A stretch of DNA of 64,000 nt from Pseudomonas_T sp032052615 (GCA_032052615.1 DAMBWF010000001.1:434001-498000), one strand, 5' to 3'; counted from the stretch's first letter, positions 9,057-17,655 are shown. Translations and numbers: made by a program. Notes: a model not told the origin generated them from the letters alone.

Positions 9057-9551
9057 TCATTCCAGGCGCCGTTCGCCGGTGAAGGCGAGGCTCGCCCGGC
9101 AACGCCGGCAGAGGTAACGGCGGCCCCGCGCGACCAGGGCATGGCGCTGGGCGGAGAAGGGAAACTCCTGGCCCTCGCAGGCGCAACGGTAGAGATAGCG
9201 GAGGGCCGGGCGCCGCTCCACCGCATAGCGATGGCAACGGTCGGGCGGCAGGTCGTAAACGCCACGCATGATCAGTCGCCATTCCTCGCCGTGAGGCTGG
9301 ATGCGGGCGCCAAAGACCTGATGGGCGACCAGATGGGCGACCTCATGGGGCACCGTCTGGCGCAGGAAGTCGTCCTGGTTCTCGTGGTAAAGCCGAGGGT
9401 TGAAGCGCAGGCGATTTTCGTGCAGATGGGCCACCCCGGCTTTCTGGCCACGCAGCTTGAAGCTGACCTCGGGACGGGTGAAGCGGCGGTGGAAAAAGGC
9501 TTCGGCCTGCTGGTAGCAGGCCTCCACCTTCGCGAGCAGGCGGTCGGGCAT
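9057..9551 (-). CDS. sprT: SprT-family zinc metalloprotease-like protein
   Basis: This is a 164-residue protein. The zincin motif HEVAH is at residues 69-73, with another His at 77, and a C-terminal zinc-ribbon is seen as CACEG and CRRC. Length and architecture match bacterial SprT, related to the eukaryotic DNA-protein crosslink protease Spartan; the bacterial role is poorly defined. The gene stands alone, tail to tail with the CoA-transferase gene, and its start is preceded by a GGAG-like site. Confidence 0.85.
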   Translation of the reverse strand: MPDRLLAKVEACYQQAEAFFHRRFTRPEVSFKLRGQKAGVAHLHENRLRFNPRLYHENQDDFLRQTVPHEVAHLVAHQVFGARIQPHGEEWRLIMRGVYDLPPDRCHRYAVERRPALRYLYRCACEGQEFPFSAQRHALVARGRRYLCRRCRASLAFTGERRLE

Positions 9552-9595
9552 GAATCACTCCTGAAGGCGGCGATTATGCCCGAGCAGGGAGGGGG

Positions 9596-10258
9596 TTACA
9601 GGCCCTCCGGTACCTTCTGCGGACGTTCGTCGACGGTCGGGTAGCCTTGGTCCTGGGTGGTGCGCTCGTAGTGCGGGTACATGGACAGTTGCCAGAGGTG
9701 GATCATGCCGACCATCGAGTTCACCAGCACCAGCAGGCCGACGGCCATCACCGAGGTGGAGAACAGCGCGCCCTTCTGGTGGGGGATGCGCATGAAGCGC
9801 GGCAGGCCGACGAATAGCAGGAAGGCGGAATAGATCGATGCGGCCAGCAGGATCGCCACCGCCAGCCAGCGGCTCGGGTAGAGCCCGGTCAGCCCGGCCA
9901 GGTAGAACGGCGTGGACACGTAGGCGATGAAGCCGACGCACTCGTTGAAGCTCGGGCGGGCATCGAAGGAGCGGGTCATCCAGCGCACGAAGGCGCCCAT
10001 GACGAATACTCCGAGAAGAATGGCGACGTACAGCAGGGCGCACAGCTTCAAGGCGCTGGCGTTGTCGAGTCGGACTTCTTCATTCTCCACGAGGCTCCAG
10101 CCGGTATAGGTGGTGCCCACGTAGAGACTCACGGCGGGGATCAGCGCGAGCAGTAGCAAATGGCCCAGGTAGTGCAGGCCATTGCTTTTTTCATCCTGGC
10201 GAATATCGTCCCAGGCGCGCTCCGGACGGGTGAACAGCGACACGAAATGCGGGGTCAT
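9596..10258 (-). CDS. Yip1-domain inner membrane protein (first copy)
   Basis: This 220-residue protein has about five hydrophobic segments, beginning MTPHFVSLFTRPERAWDDIR, the typical opening of bacterial Yip1-family proteins. The frame extends to 10357, but a strong AAGGAGG precedes ATG 10258 and the extension is not family-like. It is paralogous to the next gene upstream at 10410-11009: both share the 'LFT-P-R-W--IR' start, the LLALIPAVS-Y-GT helix and a P-F--GL--LYP-LW segment. Its molecular function is unknown; such proteins often occur as envelope-associated pairs. Confidence 0.8.
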   Translation of the reverse strand: MTPHFVSLFTRPERAWDDIRQDEKSNGLHYLGHLLLLALIPAVSLYVGTTYTGWSLVENEEVRLDNASALKLCALLYVAILLGVFVMGAFVRWMTRSFDARPSFNECVGFIAYVSTPFYLAGLTGLYPSRWLAVAILLAASIYSAFLLFVGLPRFMRIPHQKGALFSTSVMAVGLLVLVNSMVGMIHLWQLSMYPHYERTTQDQGYPTVDERPQKVPEGL

Positions 10259-10409
10259 GGAAGGCCTCCTTAAGCAGCCTGTAAACATCCTGTCGGCCGG
10301 AGATCGGACGATGAACGGCCGTATAGCCTTAGACGGCGAGGGGGCAAAGGGTTTCAATTCATTGTGTCCCGCCGCTCTGGGGCGGGACTTGGGCCGCGCC
10401 GACCCGCGG

Positions 10410-11009
10410 TCAGAGCAGGTAGACCGGGCCGGCGCCCATTTCCCAGGCGATCACCGACAGGGCGATCATCGCCACCAGCACCACCAGGCCCACCGCCAGT
10501 ATCGAGCTGGCGAACAGGAAGCCTTCCTCCTGGGAAATTCCCATGAAGGTGGCCAGGCCCACGTACAGCAGGTACACCGAGTAGGCGATGGCGGCGATGC
10601 CGACCAGGGCGCCCAGCCACAGATGGGGGTAGAGCGCGGCGAGGCCGCCGATGAACAGTGGGGTGGCGCAGTAGGCGGCGAACACCACACAGTCGGTGAA
10701 GCGCGGATTGGCGCCGTAGGTGCGCGCCATCCAATGCATGAACGCACCCATCAGCGCCACGCCGACGAGCATCGCGAGATAGGCCAGCGAGGTCATCTGC
10801 AACGCGCTGGAGGGGGTGAGCAGCACCGGTTCGCGGTCGCCGATGGACCAGCCCACTTGGCTGGTGCCGATGTAGGCAGAGACCGCCGGGATCGCCGCCA
10901 GGACCAGGATATGGGTCAGGTACAGGCACCCCAGGGTTTCGTCTTCTTCGCGAATCTCCTGCCATTCGCGGTCGGGATGGGTGAAGAGTCCCACGACATG
11001 CTGGATCAT
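10410..11009 (-). CDS. Yip1-domain inner membrane protein (second copy)
   Basis: This is a 199-residue paralogue of the neighbouring Yip1-domain protein, with the same N-terminal motif (MIQHVVGLFTHPDREWQEI) and about five membrane segments. ATG 11009 has GAGGTAA upstream; the frame continues to 11093 without family sequence. The two genes are on the same strand, separated by about 150 bases with a ribosome site but no clear terminator, so they may be co-transcribed. Probably a tandem duplication; function unknown. Confidence 0.8.
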   Translation of the reverse strand: MIQHVVGLFTHPDREWQEIREEDETLGCLYLTHILVLAAIPAVSAYIGTSQVGWSIGDREPVLLTPSSALQMTSLAYLAMLVGVALMGAFMHWMARTYGANPRFTDCVVFAAYCATPLFIGGLAALYPHLWLGALVGIAAIAYSVYLLYVGLATFMGISQEEGFLFASSILAVGLVVLVAMIALSVIAWEMGAGPVYLL

Positions 11010-11157
11010 GCTGGTTACCTCGTGACCGGAAGGCGGGAGGCAAAGGCCGGCCCGCCCTCGAGAACGCCGATTCGCCCGCGCGCGCGACTTCATGAGGAGT
11101 ATAGGAGGGCCGCCTGGCGTGGGCGTCGGGGGCTTAGAGCGAATCGTCCCGTCTTAT

Positions 11158-11766
11158 TCAGCGGTAATAGCGGCGCAGAATCTCCATCGCCCGGTTGATG
11201 GATTGCAGGCGGCTGGTGCTGCCGCCCCGGTCGGGATGATGCAGGCTGACCAGTTCCCGGTAGCGGCGGCGGATGCGCGGCAGATCGATACGCCCGTCCC
11301 GTTCGTCCAGCTCGAACAGCGCGAGGGCCGCCTGCCGCTCCTCGCCGCCGTGCATGCGGGTCCAGAAGCTTTCCAACAGGGCTTCCACGTCATGGGCCGT
11401 GGTCTCCCGCAGGTGGCGCGTGTCCAGGTAGTACGCCCGTAGCGGATCGGCCTCGTCCAGGCCCTGATGCCCCTGCGCGTAAGGCAGCAGGCGGATGCAC
11501 AGGGGCTGGATGACCAAGTTGCCCGACCGCTCGTGCCAGAGGCGGTCGCGCAGGCGGTACAGCGCGTTGAACAGCAGGAAGTGGGTGCGGAACAGCACCA
11601 GCCGATCGCTGAGGGCGAGGCGCGGCAGGTGGGTGGAATGGCGCGCGCGCAGGCCCTGGATCAGCGCGTATTCGCCCAAGCCCTCCGGCGCCGCGCGCAG
11701 CAGCTCCAATGCCTGATCGGCGAGGTCCTGGTCCGGGTGGAAATCGGGGAGGGGCGAGGGGCTCAT
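11158..11766 (-). CDS. DnaJ-related protein with C-terminal J-domain
   Basis: This is a 202-residue protein. The C-terminal part carries a J-domain with the HPD motif (VSLHHPDRGGSTSRLQSINRAMEIL), so it probably stimulates an Hsp70 ATPase. The N-terminal part (FHPDQDLADQALELLRAAPEGLGEYALIQGL) is the DNA-J-related region of proteobacterial proteins of this size. The frame stays open to 14109 because of antisense coding-like sequence; ATG 11766 is the first start that gives family sequence. It is divergent from ttcA. The client and partner Hsp70 are unknown. Confidence 0.82.
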   Translation of the reverse strand: MSPSPLPDFHPDQDLADQALELLRAAPEGLGEYALIQGLRARHSTHLPRLALSDRLVLFRTHFLLFNALYRLRDRLWHERSGNLVIQPLCIRLLPYAQGHQGLDEADPLRAYYLDTRHLRETTAHDVEALLESFWTRMHGGEERQAALALFELDERDGRIDLPRIRRRYRELVSLHHPDRGGSTSRLQSINRAMEILRRYYR

Positions 11767-11934
11767 GGCGCGGCCTGTGCGGTACAGAAGAAACCCGGCG
11801 GGGCGGGTCGTCGCCACGGGCGAAGGCGCGGGCGGTTCCGAGAACCTAGCACGGGGAGCCGGACGGGGGTGGGGCGCGCCACGCTTTGCGCGTAAAATAC
11901 CCGACTTTTTCGCACCCCTCGGATTCCGCGCACC

Positions 11935-12759
11935 ATGGGCACCCTTTCGGTCAACCAGAACAAACTGCAGAAACGCCTGCGTCGCCAGGCCGGCGAGGCC
12001 ATCGCCGACTTCAACATGATCGAGGACGGGGACAAGGTGATGGTCTGCCTGTCCGGCGGCAAGGACAGCTACACCCTGCTCGACATCCTGCTGTACCTGC
12101 AGAAGGTGGCGCCGATCCGCTTCGGGATCGTCGCGGTGAACCTGGACCAGAAGCAGCCCGGCTTCCCCGAACACGTACTCCCCGAATACCTGTCTTCCAT
12201 CGGCGTGGAGTACCACATCGTCGAAAAGGACACCTACTCGGTGGTGAAGCAGAAGATTCCCGAGGGCAAGACCACCTGCTCGCTCTGCTCGCGCCTGCGG
12301 CGGGGCACGCTGTATACCTTCGCCGACGAGATCGGCGCCACCAAGATGGCCCTGGGTCACCACCGCGACGACATCCTGGAGACCTTCTTCCTCAACCTGT
12401 TCTACGGCGGCACCCTCAAGGCCATGCCGCCCAAGCTGCGGGCCGACGATGGCCGTAACGTGGTGATCCGCCCGCTGGCGTATTGCAGCGAGAAGGACAT
12501 CGAGGCCTACGCCCAGCTCAAGCAGTTCCCCATCATCCCGTGCAACCTGTGCGGGTCCCAGGAGAACCTGCAGCGCCAGGTGGTCAAGGAGATGCTGCTG
12601 GAGTGGGAGCGCAAGTCGCCGGGCCGCACCGAGATCATGTTCCGCGCCTTGCAGAACGTGGTGCCCTCGCAACTGGCCGATCGCGACCTGTTCGACTTCG
12701 CCAGCCTGCGCATCGACGAGAGCGCCACCCCGCGTTTCCTCGACGTGATGAACCTGTAA
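11935..12759 (+). CDS. ttcA: tRNA 2-thiocytidine(32) synthetase TtcA
   Basis: This 274-residue enzyme thiolates cytidine 32 in the tRNA anticodon loop, using ATP and an iron-sulfur cluster. The PP-loop SGGKDS is at residues 40-45. Two CxxC pairs, CSLC (115-118) and CNLC (203-206), are the TtcA cluster motifs. GHHRDD and MPPKL are also conserved. Length is normal. A glycosylase gene follows after 18 bases and a sirtuin gene after that, so they probably share a transcript. Confidence 0.95.
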   Translation: MGTLSVNQNKLQKRLRRQAGEAIADFNMIEDGDKVMVCLSGGKDSYTLLDILLYLQKVAPIRFGIVAVNLDQKQPGFPEHVLPEYLSSIGVEYHIVEKDTYSVVKQKIPEGKTTCSLCSRLRRGTLYTFADEIGATKMALGHHRDDILETFFLNLFYGGTLKAMPPKLRADDGRNVVIRPLAYCSEKDIEAYAQLKQFPIIPCNLCGSQENLQRQVVKEMLLEWERKSPGRTEIMFRALQNVVPSQLADRDLFDFASLRIDESATPRFLDVMNL

Positions 12760-12777
12760 CGGAGACCGATACGAGGC

Positions 12778-13449
12778 ATGCGCGATTACCGCTGGCTCCA
12801 CGAATTCTGCCTGAACCGCCTGGGCTCCGAGGCGGCCTTGCAGGCGCGCCTGCCAGTGCCGCGCGACGAGGCCGAGCTGCGCGCCGAGGGCGACGACCGC
12901 TACCTGTCCCTGCTGACCCGGCGGGTGTTCCGCGCCGGCCTCAAGCACAGCCTGGTGGACGCCAAGTGGCCGGCCTTCGAGGAAGTCTTCTTCGGCTTCG
13001 ACCCGGAGAAGGTGGTGCTGATGGGCGCCGAACACCTGGAGCGGCTGATGCAGGACGCCCGGCTGATCCGCTACCTGGGCAAGCTCAAGAGCGTGCCGCG
13101 CAATGCCCAGATGATCCTCGACATCCGCCAGCGCCATGGTCGCTTCGGCGATTTCCTCGCCGACTGGCCGGAGGAGGACATCGTCGGGTTGTGGCGCTAC
13201 CTGTTCCGCCATGGCAGCCAGTTGGGCGGGCTGTCGGCGCCGCGCTTCCTGCGCATGGCCGGCAAGGACACCTTCGTGCCCAGCGAGGACGTGGTGGCCG
13301 CCCTCAAGGCCCAGCAGGTGCTGGACAAGGCGCCCACCAGCCAGCGGGACCAGGCGGCCATGCAGGCGGCCTTCAACCAGTGGCGGGCCGAGAGCGGCCG
13401 TCCGCTCTGCCAGTTGTCGGTGATGCTCGCGCTGACCGTGAACCACTGA
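12778..13449 (+). CDS. DNA-3-methyladenine glycosylase I family protein
   Basis: This 223-residue protein resembles the Tag/adenine-glycosylase family (RVFRAGLKHSLVDAKWPAFEEVFFGFDPEKV; LMQDARLIRHxxK-like segment; GLSAPRFLRMAGKDTF). Tag enzymes remove 3-methyladenine in base excision repair. Canonical Tag zinc ligands at the N and C termini are not all obvious, so the substrate may differ. The gene sits between ttcA and the sirtuin gene with short gaps, an arrangement I recall from other pseudomonads. Confidence 0.75.
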   Translation: MRDYRWLHEFCLNRLGSEAALQARLPVPRDEAELRAEGDDRYLSLLTRRVFRAGLKHSLVDAKWPAFEEVFFGFDPEKVVLMGAEHLERLMQDARLIRYLGKLKSVPRNAQMILDIRQRHGRFGDFLADWPEEDIVGLWRYLFRHGSQLGGLSAPRFLRMAGKDTFVPSEDVVAALKAQQVLDKAPTSQRDQAAMQAAFNQWRAESGRPLCQLSVMLALTVNH

Positions 13450-13461
13450 GGAGGACGGGCC

Positions 13462-14232
13462 ATGGACGACCGCCTGCTGCACACCGCGAGCCGCGCCATC
13501 GCGCGCGCCGAGCGCATCCTGATCGTCACCGGCGCCGGGCTTTCGGCGGACTCCGGCCTGCCCACCTACCGGGGCCTGGGCGGGCTGTACAACGGCCTGA
13601 CCCCCGAGGGCCTGCCCATCGAGGCGGCGCTCTCCGGCTCGACCCTGGCGCGGGACCCGGCGCTGTGCTGGAAATACCTCGCCGAACTGGGGCGCGCCTG
13701 CCGCCGCGCCGAACCTAACGCCGCCCACCGGGCCATCGCCGATTTGCAGCGGCGCAAACCGGGCTGCTGGGTGCTGACCCAGAACATCGACGGCTTCCAC
13801 CGCCGCGCCGGCTCGCCGACCGACCAGCTCGTCGAGATCCATGGCGAACTGGAGCCGTTGCGCTGTGGCCAGTGCGGCGCGTCGGGCGGGACGTGGGATG
13901 AGGTGTTGACGCGGCCGCTGCCGCCGCGCTGCGGCGCCTGCGGGGGCGTGGTGAGGCCGCCGGTGGTGCTGTTCGAGGAGCGTCTGCCGGAGGCCGCGCT
14001 GGAGACGCTGGAATGGGAAATGCGGGAAGGTTTCGAGCTGGCCATCAGCATTGGCACCACCGCGAGCTTTCCCTATATCCTCCAGCCGATCCTGATGGTG
14101 GCGCGCCACGGCGGGATGACCGTGGAGATCGATCCGGGGCGGACCGAATTGAGCGACCGGGTCGATGTGAGGCTGGAAGGACGCGCCTTAGACATTTTGC
14201 CGCGGCTTTTAGGTCACACTTTATCGGATTAA
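13462..14232 (+). CDS. NAD-dependent protein deacylase (sirtuin)
   Basis: This is a 256-residue Sir2 protein. It has the NAD-binding motif TGAGLSADSGLPTYRG (residues 23-38), the TQNIDGFHRRAG motif (106-117), catalytic His127 in EIHGEL, and four zinc cysteines (C135, C138, C157, C160). Sirtuins remove acyl groups from lysines and consume NAD. It follows the glycosylase gene by 12 bases with GAGGA upstream. A decayed second sirtuin lies 2.9 kb downstream at 17125-17655. Confidence 0.9.
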   Translation: MDDRLLHTASRAIARAERILIVTGAGLSADSGLPTYRGLGGLYNGLTPEGLPIEAALSGSTLARDPALCWKYLAELGRACRRAEPNAAHRAIADLQRRKPGCWVLTQNIDGFHRRAGSPTDQLVEIHGELEPLRCGQCGASGGTWDEVLTRPLPPRCGACGGVVRPPVVLFEERLPEAALETLEWEMREGFELAISIGTTASFPYILQPILMVARHGGMTVEIDPGRTELSDRVDVRLEGRALDILPRLLGHTLSD

Positions 14233-14296
14233 ATTTGCATAACGATGCCTGGACAGGCAGAGTGTCGCATCTTAAAAAAACGACACAGGCCGTGCC

Positions 14297-14962
14297 ATGC
14301 TCAAACGCTTCGCACCCCTCGTCCCTCTTTCGGTGGTTTTCTTGCTGGCGGCTTGCGCCGGAACCTCGACTCAGCAACCCCCTCAACCCGCGCCCCGGGC
14401 CGTGAGCCAGGCGCAAAAACCGGTCTTCCCCGATCTTTCCGCGCCTCGCGCGACCGCCTTCGAGCGCTTCGACGCCGACGAGAACGCGGACGCCGATGCC
14501 AGCGGGCAACCGCAAGGCTACCGCCTGCCGACCCTGGCGGACAGCATCCTCGACCGGGGTTTCCAACTGATCGGCACGCCTTATCGCTTCGGCGGTCGCT
14601 CCCTCAAGACCGGCTTCGATTGCAGCGGCTTCGTCAGCTACCTGTTCAACGAGGAAGCCGGCATCCAGTTGCCGCGCTCGACCCGCGAGATGATCAACCT
14701 GGACGCGCCCCTGGTGGCCCGCAACGAGTTGGAGCCGGGCGACATCCTGTTCTTCAACGACCGCGGCCGTGGCCGGGTCAGCCATGCCGGCATCTACATC
14801 GGCGACGACCAGTTCATCCATTCCTCCAGCCGCCGCAGCGGGGGTGTGCGTGTGGACAGCCTGGAGGACGGCTACTGGCGCTCCAGCTTCATCGAGGCCA
14901 AGCGAGTCCTGGCTCAGGCCGCCGCGCCCACCCTCGCCAGCCGCAACCCGCTGCACCGCTAA
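14297..14962 (+). CDS. NlpC/P60 peptidoglycan endopeptidase lipoprotein (first copy)
   Basis: This is a 221-residue protein. Its lipoprotein signal ends LLAAC with Cys20, followed by a proline/alanine-rich linker. The NlpC/P60 domain (about 80-205) has catalytic Cys109 in FDCSGF, His163 in VSHAGIY and His175 in FIHSS. Such enzymes cut the stem-peptide bond between D-Glu and the diamino acid and work at the cell envelope. A paralogue follows at 15045, separated by a perfect 12-bp stem-loop. Confidence 0.9.
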   Translation: MLKRFAPLVPLSVVFLLAACAGTSTQQPPQPAPRAVSQAQKPVFPDLSAPRATAFERFDADENADADASGQPQGYRLPTLADSILDRGFQLIGTPYRFGGRSLKTGFDCSGFVSYLFNEEAGIQLPRSTREMINLDAPLVARNELEPGDILFFNDRGRGRVSHAGIYIGDDQFIHSSSRRSGGVRVDSLEDGYWRSSFIEAKRVLAQAAAPTLASRNPLHR

Positions 14963-14968
14963 ACCCGG

Positions 14969-15001
14969 AGCGTGGCGCGGGGCTTGCTTCCGCGCCACGC
15001 T
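14969..15001. repeat. Perfect stem-loop between the two NlpC/P60 genes
   Basis: AGCGTGGCGCGG (14969-14980) and CCGCGCCACGCT (14990-15001) pair perfectly over 12 bases around a nine-base loop. It starts seven bases after the first NlpC/P60 stop. There is no T-run, so it could be a weak terminator or an RNA-stabilising structure that separates expression of the two genes. Confidence 0.6.
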
Positions 15002-15044
15002 GACGGCAGAGTAGGCCACACCTCGGCCCTGGACCGGTCAGCTC

Positions 15045-15578
15045 ATGCCCCCCTCGCTTCGCTTGGCTTCGCTCGCGCCCCTGATCCTGCTCGCCGCCTG
15101 TTCGAGCAAGGCGCCTCCTCCGCAATCCGTCTCGCCCCTGTACACCCCCCCACCCGTCGGCGCTTTCTCGCCGGTGGCCGAGGACGTGCTGTTTCGCGCC
15201 CTGGGGTTGGTGGGCACGCCTTACCGCTACGGCGGCAATACCCCGGACGGTGGTTTCGATTGCAGCGGCCTGATCGGCTATGTGTACCGGGATGCCGCCG
15301 GCATCGTCCTGCCACGCTCCACCCGCGAACTCAGCGTCATGCGCACCGCCAGCGTCAGCCGCGAGGCCCTGGCGCCGGGCGACCTGGTGTTCTTCGCCAC
15401 CGCGGGCGGCGGCAAGGTCAGCCATGCCGGCATTTATGTCGGAGAAGGCCGCTTCGTCCACGCCCCCTCCAGTGGCGGCACGGTGCGCCTGGACTACCTG
15501 TCCGCCCGCTATTGGCAGCAGAGTTACCTGGCGGCCAAGCGGGTCATCGACAGCGCCCGGCTCGCTGGCGTGCCCTGA
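15045..15578 (+). CDS. NlpC/P60 peptidoglycan endopeptidase lipoprotein (second copy)
   Basis: This is a 177-residue paralogue of the preceding protein with a shorter linker. Its lipobox LLAAC has Cys19. The catalytic residues are Cys73 (FDCSGL), His127 (VSHAGIY) and His139 (FVHAPS). Tandem NlpC/P60 lipoproteins of this kind are common in pseudomonads and probably act in cell-wall turnover. A small HNH gene follows after 25 bases. Confidence 0.9.
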   Translation: MPPSLRLASLAPLILLAACSSKAPPPQSVSPLYTPPPVGAFSPVAEDVLFRALGLVGTPYRYGGNTPDGGFDCSGLIGYVYRDAAGIVLPRSTRELSVMRTASVSREALAPGDLVFFATAGGGKVSHAGIYVGEGRFVHAPSSGGTVRLDYLSARYWQQSYLAAKRVIDSARLAGVP

Positions 15579-15603
15579 TGGCCGGGGCCGGGCGTCGCGG
15601 CCG

Positions 15604-15921
15604 ATGAACGAGCCCATTCGCCTGCCGCCGAAGCCGCCGGCCTGCGAACTCTGCGGCCGGGCCGCGCCCCTGACCCGCCACCACCTGATTCCCAAGTCGC
15701 TCCATGGCAAGGCCTACATCCGCAAGCGCTACCCGCGCCCCGAACGGATCACCGCCACCCTGTGGCTCTGCCGACCCTGCCACTCCCACGTCCACGCCAC
15801 TTTTGGCGAGCGCGAACTGGCGCTGACCTATAACAGCCGCGAGGCCCTGCTGGCCGACCTACGCATCCGTGCCTTCGACTGGCTATCCGCCAAGCCGGCC
15901 GGGTTCAGGCCGAAGACCTAG
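15604..15921 (+). CDS. Small HNH-type zinc protein
   Basis: This 105-residue protein has two zinc CxxC pairs (C14-C17 and C56-C59) bracketing TRHHLIPKSLHGK, the histidine part of an HNH fold, and HSHVHATFGE after the second pair. This is the HNH-endonuclease-like layout of small housekeeping proteins in many proteobacteria; nuclease activity is not shown. The frame extends upstream through the NlpC gene, so the start was placed at ATG 15604, where the family sequence begins. Confidence 0.75.
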   Translation: MNEPIRLPPKPPACELCGRAAPLTRHHLIPKSLHGKAYIRKRYPRPERITATLWLCRPCHSHVHATFGERELALTYNSREALLADLRIRAFDWLSAKPAGFRPKT

Positions 15922-16088
15922 AGCACTGTTTCGCCAGGGATCGAACGCTTCGCTTCAAGGCTGTGGGGCTGTCCGGTCGTCCCCGAGTCCTTCATGGCAT
16001 CGCTTCGTCGAGGGGGCGTTCGGCCGCGCGTGGGGCCACTCACTAATGCAACGATCCGCTAGCGCGGGCCCGGCAGGCCCGCTCGCTT

Positions 16089-16481
16089 TCAGCACGTCGA
16101 TCCTGGGATCGGCTTGCCCGAATTCAGGTCGATGCCCAAGGAGCAGCGATACTGGCCGTCTTCCGTGCGGATACATTCGAACTGACTGCTCCGCCGGGCG
16201 CGAACCCGTACCCCCATGCCTTCCGTGCATTCGTCATGGATGTCCGGTCCGATGGACTCAAATAGGATACGAGCTGCTTCGTCTTCAATACCAATGGCTA
16301 GCTTGCGGTCTTTTTTACTGGGGGGAATCGGGTCGCTGAGTTCGCCACCGTATATTTTGTAGGAACCATTGAATGGCTGGTAGTCCGGTGCGTCCTTGAC
16401 GCCGTTCTCGTCAGCAGTCCCAGCAAGGGCTAGAGTGCTGCAAAGAAAGAGGTAGGCGCTGTAATGGCTGAGGTTCTTCAA
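16089..16481 (-). CDS. Secreted protein, probable immunity partner of the endopeptidase
   Basis: This 130-residue protein begins with a Sec signal (MKNLSHYSAYLFLCSTLALA, cut near ALA-GT), so the mature part is periplasmic. The mature sequence has YKIYGGELSD, KLAIGIEDEAARILFESIGPD and several cysteines (DECTEG, FECIRT, YRCSLG, final STC) that could form disulfides. Its ATG overlaps the stop of the upstream endopeptidase-like gene by four bases. A cytoplasm-made wall hydrolase coupled to a periplasmic small protein is the usual plan of an effector-immunity pair; that role is inferred. Base composition is visibly AT-richer than the core genes. Confidence 0.7.
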   Translation of the reverse strand: MKNLSHYSAYLFLCSTLALAGTADENGVKDAPDYQPFNGSYKIYGGELSDPIPPSKKDRKLAIGIEDEAARILFESIGPDIHDECTEGMGVRVRARRSSQFECIRTEDGQYRCSLGIDLNSGKPIPGSTC

Positions 16482-16927
16482 TTTAAAATATCCACGTGGA
16501 TGTGGTTATCGTGCCCTGCAAGCTTTCTGACACGCGCTATGGAAGTGTCGTTGAAGAAAATATTTTTCACGAGACCTGTTTGCCAGAACAAATCGATTAA
16601 GCGGGCAGTCGCCGCTTGATCATATTGCGCATGAAAATACTGGACCGGGATGTTCTTGCCATCCTTGCGCAAAGGTCTGATGTCGACTTGTAACCCGTTG
16701 AGATGAGATCTGTGATCTGAACGCCTACCATCGGCGCGGCTGATATTGCCTATGCCGATCTTGCGTTCGTCTTGCATGGCCCAACGGTGCTCGACCAGAA
16801 AAATGAACGTAAGTAATTTGGGGTGCCCATATTGGGCTCTTCCCGCATCGGGGGTGCCGTAAGGATAATAGGCGGCCTCTTCAGGGGCCTGGGGAAGCAT
16901 AAAGTATCCGCGCGAATCAATGGGCAT
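16478..16927 (-). CDS. Murein endopeptidase-like (LAS metallopeptidase) probable effector
   Basis: This is a 149-residue protein without a signal peptide. SHLNGLQVDIR (His75, Asp82) and GHDNHIHVD (His139, His142, His144) fit the HxxxxxxD...HxH zinc site of the LAS peptidases, such as MepA-type penicillin-insensitive endopeptidases that cut peptidoglycan crosslinks. AAAGGA precedes the start. It is coupled to a gene for a signal-peptide protein. Lack of its own signal together with the partner suggests delivery by a contact-dependent system such as type VI secretion; no vgrG, PAAR or hcp gene is in the window, so delivery is conjecture. A phage lysis origin is the main alternative. Confidence 0.72.
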   Translation of the reverse strand: MPIDSRGYFMLPQAPEEAAYYPYGTPDAGRAQYGHPKLLTFIFLVEHRWAMQDERKIGIGNISRADGRRSDHRSHLNGLQVDIRPLRKDGKNIPVQYFHAQYDQAATARLIDLFWQTGLVKNIFFNDTSIARVRKLAGHDNHIHVDILN

Positions 16928-17124
16928 GAGCTAAATCCTTTTAATGGGTGGTGTTCACTATAGAGCTGGAGCTGTCTCGATACTGTGATGTCTTCAATAG
17001 TTTAAGTACATCAATGTTGCCTTTATCCGACTCATCGATCACGTGCGTCAGGCCCGTCGCATGGTGTTGTTGACGGCGCCAGGCAATAGGTAGAAAGCGT
17101 ATCCCCCTGTCTGCGAGACCAGAG
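16928..17124. other. AT-richer non-coding stretch upstream of the endopeptidase gene
   Basis: There is no convincing gene here. The part next to 16928 must hold the promoter of the leftward endopeptidase/immunity pair, but I see no clear -35/-10 match. A short leftward reading frame (17048-17239) runs over the sirtuin remnant and is not supported. Confidence 0.4.
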
Positions 17125-17655
17125 GCGCGCTCAGGCTAGAGAAGCTGGCGAGCCCGAGGCATTTTGCCAAGTCCTGAATGGAACGGGCTTGGTACGCCTG
17201 GCCCACGCGGCGTGCCTCGCGACTGCACCGCGCGGCCATCGACGCCCTGCGGCGGGCGAAGCCGGAGAACGTGATGATCGCCCAGAACGTCGACGGCTTT
17301 CACCGAAGGGCCGCGGTGAGACGCTCTTGGACTTGCACGGCAGCCAGCATCGGCTGGCCTGCATGGTCTGGGCCGCGGTACGCCGACGCCGCTTACTTTG
17401 CCTCGCTGCGCCTTGGCGGTTGTGGTGTCCAGGGGTGGTGGGGTTCGGCGAGGCGTGGCCGGCGACTACCCTGCGGCGAGCTGTTCATTGGTCTCGGCAT
17501 CTCCGGTCAGGTCTACCCCGTGCCAACCGCCACGGCTGGTCCAGCGCCAGGGCACTTGCCGGGGAAGATCGATCTCGTCCCACGTCCCTCATGGAGACGC
17601 CAATCTCTTCCTGCCGGTCCGGCCGACAGGTCCTCCCCGCCCAGCCCAGCGGCTC
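17125..17655 (+). pseudogene. Decayed sirtuin (Sir2) gene
   Basis: Read across frames, this stretch gives pieces of a sirtuin in the right order. First LASPRHFAKS, a stop, then MERAWYAW (compare the family 'TPEAF-RDP--VW-FY-WR'). Next HRAAIDALRRAKPENVMIAQNVDGFHRRA (about 17229-17314), then after a frameshift ETLLDLHG, then PGVVGFGEAWPATTLRR, then LFIGLGISGQVYPV, and near the end GRQVLPAQ. At least one stop and three frameshifts separate them. The N-terminal NAD-binding GAG motif and the zinc cysteines are gone. It resembles common sirtuins with TQNVDGLH more than a recent copy of the intact gene at 13462. Confidence 0.75.

Noticed and set aside
11158..14109. A 983-codon leftward gene
   Set aside because: It runs antisense over ttcA, the glycosylase and the sirtuin genes; only the last 202 codons form the J-domain protein.
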